Positions 6,824 to 9,139 of a DNA stretch of 9,139 nucleotides are shown one piece after another. The notes below the pieces were generated by a model that made no database searches, was not told the DNA's origin, and worked only from the letters and a program-made list of their open reading frames with translations. Made by a program: the position numbers and the translations under genes. Where the stretch lies: assembly GCA_023390955.1 (NCBI GenBank), contig JAEWBW010000080.1, positions 1-9,139 of the forward strand, written 5' to 3'. How positions within the stretch are numbered: the first letter of the stretch is position 1; every line of letters begins with the position of its first letter. The stretch is from Pseudomonadota bacterium (GTDB lineage Bacteria > Pseudomonadota > Alphaproteobacteria > Rhizobiales > Xanthobacteraceae).

Positions 6824-7525
6824 TCAGGCTTCCTTGAAGCGGTAGCCGACGCCGTACAGCGTTTCGATCATCTCGAAATCGTTGTCGGTCACCTTGAACT
6901 TCTTGCGCAGCCGCTTGATGTGGCTGTCGATGGTGCGGTCGTCGACATAGACCTGGTCGTCATAGGCCGCGTCCATCAGCGCGTTGCGGCTCTTGACCAC
7001 GCCGGGACGGGTCGCGAGCGCCTGCAGGATCAGGAATTCCGTGACGGTCAGCGTCACCGGCTCGTTCTTCCAGGTGCAGGTATGCCGTTCGGGGTCCATG
7101 CGCAAAAGGCCGCGATCGAGCGCCTTGGCGTCGTTTTCCTTCGGCGCGACGGTCGGGTCCTTCGGCGCCGAGCGGCGCAGCACGGCCTTGACGCGCTCGA
7201 CCAGCAGGCGCTGCGAGAACGGTTTGCGGATGAAATCGTCGGCGCCCATCTTGAGGCCGAACAGCTCGTCGATCTCCTCGTCCTTGGACGTCAGGAAGAT
7301 CACCGGCAGATCGGACTTCTGGCGAAGCCGCCGCAGCGTCTCCATGCCGTCCATGCGCGGCATCTTGATGTCGAGGATCGCAAGGTCGGGCTGGGTGGTG
7401 CGGAAACCGACCAGCGCGGAGGCGCCGGCGGTGTAGGTCATGATGCGGTAGCCTTCGGCTTCCAGTGCGATCGAAACCGATGTCAGGATGTTGCGGTCGT
7501 CGTCGACCAAAGCGATTGTGGGCAT
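6824..7525 (-). CDS. chvI: Response regulator ChvI, OmpR/PhoB class
   Basis: Transcription factor phosphorylated by ChvG. The 233-residue product has a receiver domain (about 1-120) with the acidic pocket DDD (8-10), phosphoacceptor Asp52 in LAILDIKMP, Thr79 in FLTSK, and Lys101 in RKPF. A winged-helix DNA-binding domain follows (about 135-233), with the ending VDDRTIDSHIKRLRKKFK and ETLYGVGYRF typical of this class. The ATG at 7525 begins MPTIALVDDD, the expected receiver start, and GGAAAG sits seven bases upstream of it. It is the first gene of the minus-strand block; 88 bases separate it from chvG, so readthrough is likely but not overlap-coupled. The family is often autoregulated, but I could not identify a ChvI box by eye in the 219-base spacer upstream. 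Confidence 0.95.
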   Translation of the reverse strand: MPTIALVDDDRNILTSVSIALEAEGYRIMTYTAGASALVGFRTTQPDLAILDIKMPRMDGMETLRRLRQKSDLPVIFLTSKDEEIDELFGLKMGADDFIRKPFSQRLLVERVKAVLRRSAPKDPTVAPKENDAKALDRGLLRMDPERHTCTWKNEPVTLTVTEFLILQALATRPGVVKSRNALMDAAYDDQVYVDDRTIDSHIKRLRKKFKVTDNDFEMIETLYGVGYRFKEA

Positions 7526-7694
7526 GAGCCTGCTTTCCGTTTGGATAGAGGTCTAAAACGGCGAGCAATCCATTGATGCGCCGCATACATGGGGTTCGAA
7601 CGACGCCACCGAGCAATGCAAGCTGGGCTGAAGTGTGACGAAGTTCCACGAAACACGGCAAATCGGCCATGGTTCGACCCATATCCGGGTTGGG

Positions 7695-7723
7695 GTTTAG
7701 CCGAAAAAAGCCCCTCCGCGCAA
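7695..7723 (-). promoter_or_regulatory. Weak candidate promoter for the chvI operon
   Basis: On the minus strand TTGCGC (7723-7718) and CTAAAC (7700-7695) are separated by 17 bases, loosely resembling the rhizobial CTTGAC-N17-CTATAT promoter. It would leave a leader of about 160 bases before the chvI ATG. Both boxes match poorly, so this is only a suggestion. Confidence 0.18.
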
Positions 7724-7732
7724 GTATATAAC

Positions 7733-7736
7733 AGGA
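7733..7736 (+). promoter_or_regulatory. Ribosome binding site deciding the HugZ-like start
   Basis: AGGA lies eight bases before the ATG at 7745. The frame is open further upstream to an ATG at 7589, but those 52 extra codons have no family resemblance. This site and the start of homology at residue 53 of the long frame support 7745. Just upstream is an AT-rich TATATAAC (7725-7732), too close to the Shine-Dalgarno to be a -10 for an mRNA that keeps this site. Confidence 0.55.
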
Positions 7737-7744
7737 CACGCAAA

Positions 7745-8482
7745 ATGCAGCCGACCGCCGACTTCGACCCCGGAAAACTGGCCAAATCGCTGCTCAGGCG
7801 GTCGCGGCAGGGGGCACTCGCAACATTGATGGCCGGCAGCGGCGATCCCTATTGTTCCCTGGTCAATCTGGCGAGCCATCCGGACGGATCGCCGATCCTG
7901 CTGATCTCGCGCCTTGCGATCCACACCAAGAACATCCTGGCCGACAGCCGGGTCTCGTTGATGCTCGACGAGCGCGCGCCCGGGGATCCCCTGGAGGGCG
8001 CCCGAATCATGCTTTCCGGGCGGGCAGAGCAGGCGGCCGATGACGAGGTCGAGACCGCGCGCAGGCGCTACCTTGCCGCCCACCCCTCGGCCGAAGATTT
8101 TGTGTCGTTCAAGGATTTTTCCTTCTATCGGATCCGCCCGTCCGGAACGCATCTGGTCGCGGGTTTTGGCCGCATCGTCGATCTGGCGCCCGAGCGGTTC
8201 TTGACCGATCTCGGCGGTGCCGAGGACCTGCTGGCCAGTGAGGCCGGCGCAGTCGCGCATATGAACGAAGACCACCGCGACGCCATGAATCTCTACGCCA
8301 CGAAGCTGCTGGGTGCGGCTGACGGCGACTGGCGCTGCACCGGATGCGACCCCGAAGGCATCGACATGCAGATGGAGCAGATTGGGCTGCGGCTCGACTT
8401 CCCCGACCGCGTGACCGATGGCACGGGGCTGCGCAAGATGCTGGTGAGGCTGGCGGGCGAGGCGCGCGCCAAAATGGCGTAG
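7745..8482 (+). CDS. HugZ-like FMN-binding split-barrel protein with DUF2470 domain
   Basis: A 245-residue soluble protein of the pyridoxamine-5'-phosphate-oxidase-like superfamily. Relatives include HugZ/HutZ heme-degrading or heme-utilisation proteins and plant glutamyl-tRNA-reductase-binding proteins. The N-terminal half (about 8-145) is the split barrel, beginning KLAKSLLRRSRQGALATLM and closing with FSFYRIRPSGTHLVAGFGRI (126-143). The C-terminal part (about 163-245) is a DUF2470-type domain with the signature HMNEDH (172-177). No signal peptide or membrane segment is seen. The gene is divergent from chvI across 219 bases and followed after 99 bases by the TPR gene on the same strand. No heme uptake genes (transporter, TonB receptor) are in the window, so a role in heme iron use is not supported by context. 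The family assignment is firm; the reaction is uncertain. Other options are a general flavin oxidoreductase or a tetrapyrrole-binding regulator. Confidence 0.85.
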   Translation: MQPTADFDPGKLAKSLLRRSRQGALATLMAGSGDPYCSLVNLASHPDGSPILLISRLAIHTKNILADSRVSLMLDERAPGDPLEGARIMLSGRAEQAADDEVETARRRYLAAHPSAEDFVSFKDFSFYRIRPSGTHLVAGFGRIVDLAPERFLTDLGGAEDLLASEAGAVAHMNEDHRDAMNLYATKLLGAADGDWRCTGCDPEGIDMQMEQIGLRLDFPDRVTDGTGLRKMLVRLAGEARAKMA

Positions 8483-8515
8483 CGGCGCCGCCGTAGCCGC
8501 GCCGATTGAACGGCG
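8483..8515 (+). terminator. GC-rich hairpins after the HugZ-like gene, possible terminator or attenuator
   Basis: Directly after the TAG, CGGCGC (8483-8488) can pair with GCGCCG (8499-8504). Alternatively, CGCCG (8500-8504) can pair with CGGCG (8511-8515) around ATTGAA. The two foldings share bases and exclude each other. No T-run follows, so intrinsic termination is doubtful; in GC-rich DNA such stems also arise by chance. Confidence 0.2.
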
Positions 8516-8581
8516 GCGTGGATCGCTGCGACCCATGGAAGCCTGTGACGGGCAGGCCCGAGGTCGCGAGCGAGAGATTTC

Positions 8582-9139
8582 ATGCTGTTTCATCGTCGTT
8601 TGGCGCTTGCCGCGGGCCTTGCGCTCGCCGTCGGCACATCGCTGGCCACGCCCGGCCTTGCCCAGAAAAATGACCTCTTCGCGCAGAGCGGACGCGTCAT
8701 CGAGCTGATCCGCGCCGGCAAGCATGCGGAAGCGCTGCCGCTCGCGCAGGCGATGGTCGCCTCGCTCGAAAAGTCCGGCAATGCCCGGGATCTCGGCGGC
8801 GCGCTGAACAATCTCGGTCAGGTCTATGCCGGTCAGGGCCGCGACGATCTGGCCGAACCGCTTTACAAGCGCGCCATCGCGCTGATGGAAAAGGCGCTTG
8901 GCCTCGACAGTGCCGAGGTCGCGCCTGAAGTCACCAATCTCGCTGCGCTGTATCAGCGGCAGGGCCGCTTTGCCGAGGCCGAGCCGCTGTTCAAGCGTGC
9001 GCTCGCCGTCCGCGAAAAGAGCCTGTCGCGCGAACATCCCGACATCGGTCAGTCCCTCAACAATCTCGGCACTCTCTACGCCAAGCAGCAGCGCTTTGCG
9101 GAGGCCGAGCCGCTGTTCCAGCGCGCGCTGGTGATCTAC
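8582..9139 (+). CDS. Exported tetratricopeptide-repeat protein, 3' end cut by the window edge
   Basis: The visible 186 residues are the N-terminal part of a protein with no stop before the right edge. Residues 1-27 form a classic Sec signal peptide: basic MLFHRR, hydrophobic core LALAAGLALAVG, and likely cleavage after PGLA before Gln28. The mature protein is therefore periplasmic or exported. From about residue 72 it consists of 42-residue TPRs of the kinesin-light-chain type: GALNNLGQVYAGQGR..LAEPLYKRA, then TNLAALYQRQGRFAEAEPLFKRA, then SLNNLGTLYAKQQRFAEAEPLFQRA. A more divergent helical pair (about 34-65) precedes them. TPRs are protein-interaction scaffolds, so no enzymatic function can be read from this part. 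GAGAG precedes the ATG by several bases as a plausible ribosome site. The gene may be cotranscribed with the HugZ-like gene 99 bases upstream. What lies after the repeats is unknown. Confidence 0.88.
   Translation, partial: MLFHRRLALAAGLALAVGTSLATPGLAQKNDLFAQSGRVIELIRAGKHAEALPLAQAMVASLEKSGNARDLGGALNNLGQVYAGQGRDDLAEPLYKRAIALMEKALGLDSAEVAPEVTNLAALYQRQGRFAEAEPLFKRALAVREKSLSREHPDIGQSLNNLGTLYAKQQRFAEAEPLFQRALVIY
8843..9139 (+). repeat. 126-base coding repeat (TPR units) within the exported protein
   Basis: The TPR region repeats at the DNA level with a 126-base period, giving units starting at 8843, 8969 and 9095 (the last incomplete). Units two and three share the identical 18-base string GAGGCCGAGCCGCTGTTC at 8975-8992 and 9101-9118, exactly 126 bases apart. 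Unit one is more diverged. This implies growth by tandem duplication of one 42-codon module. Confidence 0.8.

Noticed and set aside
5035..6837. Long plus-strand frames (for example 5035-5925 and 5938-6837) opposite chvG
   Set aside because: They mirror the intact sensor kinase, have the same Arg/Asp/His-rich shadow composition, and show no motif.
6389..7576. A 395-codon plus-strand frame opposite chvG and chvI
   Set aside because: It spans two intact genes and their spacer in antisense and has no recognisable domain.
7591..7612. GGGGTTCGAAC resembling a tRNA T-arm
   Set aside because: The bases on either side of TTCGAA do not form a T-stem, and no acceptor, anticodon or D-arm can be found. 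GTTCGAAC is only a small palindrome.
7589..7744. A 52-residue N-terminal extension of the HugZ-like protein
   Set aside because: The extra residues have no family similarity, and AGGA is well placed before the ATG at 7745.
7697..9037. A 446-codon minus-strand frame opposite the HugZ-like and TPR genes
   Set aside because: It covers two well-supported plus-strand genes. Its composition is that of an antisense shadow.
1..9139. Mobile elements, CRISPR arrays, phage genes or defence systems
   Set aside because: I found no transposase or integrase motifs, no direct repeats with spacers, no terminal inverted repeats, and no composition shift. The gene content is ordinary chromosomal backbone.

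Overview
The window reads as chromosomal DNA of a Rhizobiales alphaproteobacterium, most likely Bradyrhizobium or a close relative. The grounds are high GC throughout, a chvI-chvG-hprK-EIIA(Man)-ptsH gene order typical of that group, and protein sequences that look bradyrhizobial. The genus call rests on recognition, not on a search. I see no insertion sequence, phage gene, tRNA, rRNA or CRISPR array.

Layout from left to right. Positions 1-1781 (minus strand) hold nearly all of lepA, the gene for the ribosomal elongation factor 4 GTPase; its last few codons lie beyond the left edge. A 113-base divergent spacer follows. Positions 1895-3532 (plus) encode a polytopic membrane glycosyltransferase of the ArnT/PMT (GT39-like) type with unknown substrate. 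It converges, across a 24-base gap, on the end of a five-gene minus-strand block covering 3557-7525. In transcription order this block is chvI (response regulator), chvG (sensor kinase), hprK (short HPr kinase), an EIIA-Man gene, and ptsH (HPr). chvG/hprK and EIIA/ptsH each overlap by four bases, whereas 133 bases separate hprK from EIIA and 88 separate chvI from chvG. A 219-base divergent spacer leads to a plus-strand HugZ-like FMN-binding split-barrel protein with a DUF2470 domain (7745-8482). After a further 99 bases comes the start of an exported tetratricopeptide-repeat protein (8582 onward) that runs off the right edge.

How the genes work together: ChvG is an envelope sensor kinase and ChvI its OmpR-type partner. 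In rhizobia and Agrobacterium they govern envelope, acid-stress and host-interaction genes. HprK, EIIA-Man and HPr are the core of the sugar-permease-free regulatory PTS of alphaproteobacteria. Enzyme I is not in this window. Their placement in one block physically links envelope stress signalling to carbon/nitrogen status. The flanking genes have no obvious role in that circuit.

The window is mostly well-understood chromosomal backbone. The points most worth checking are the truncated exported TPR protein (what follows the repeats), the orphan glycosyltransferase, the probable TTG start of chvG, and the hprK-EIIA gap.
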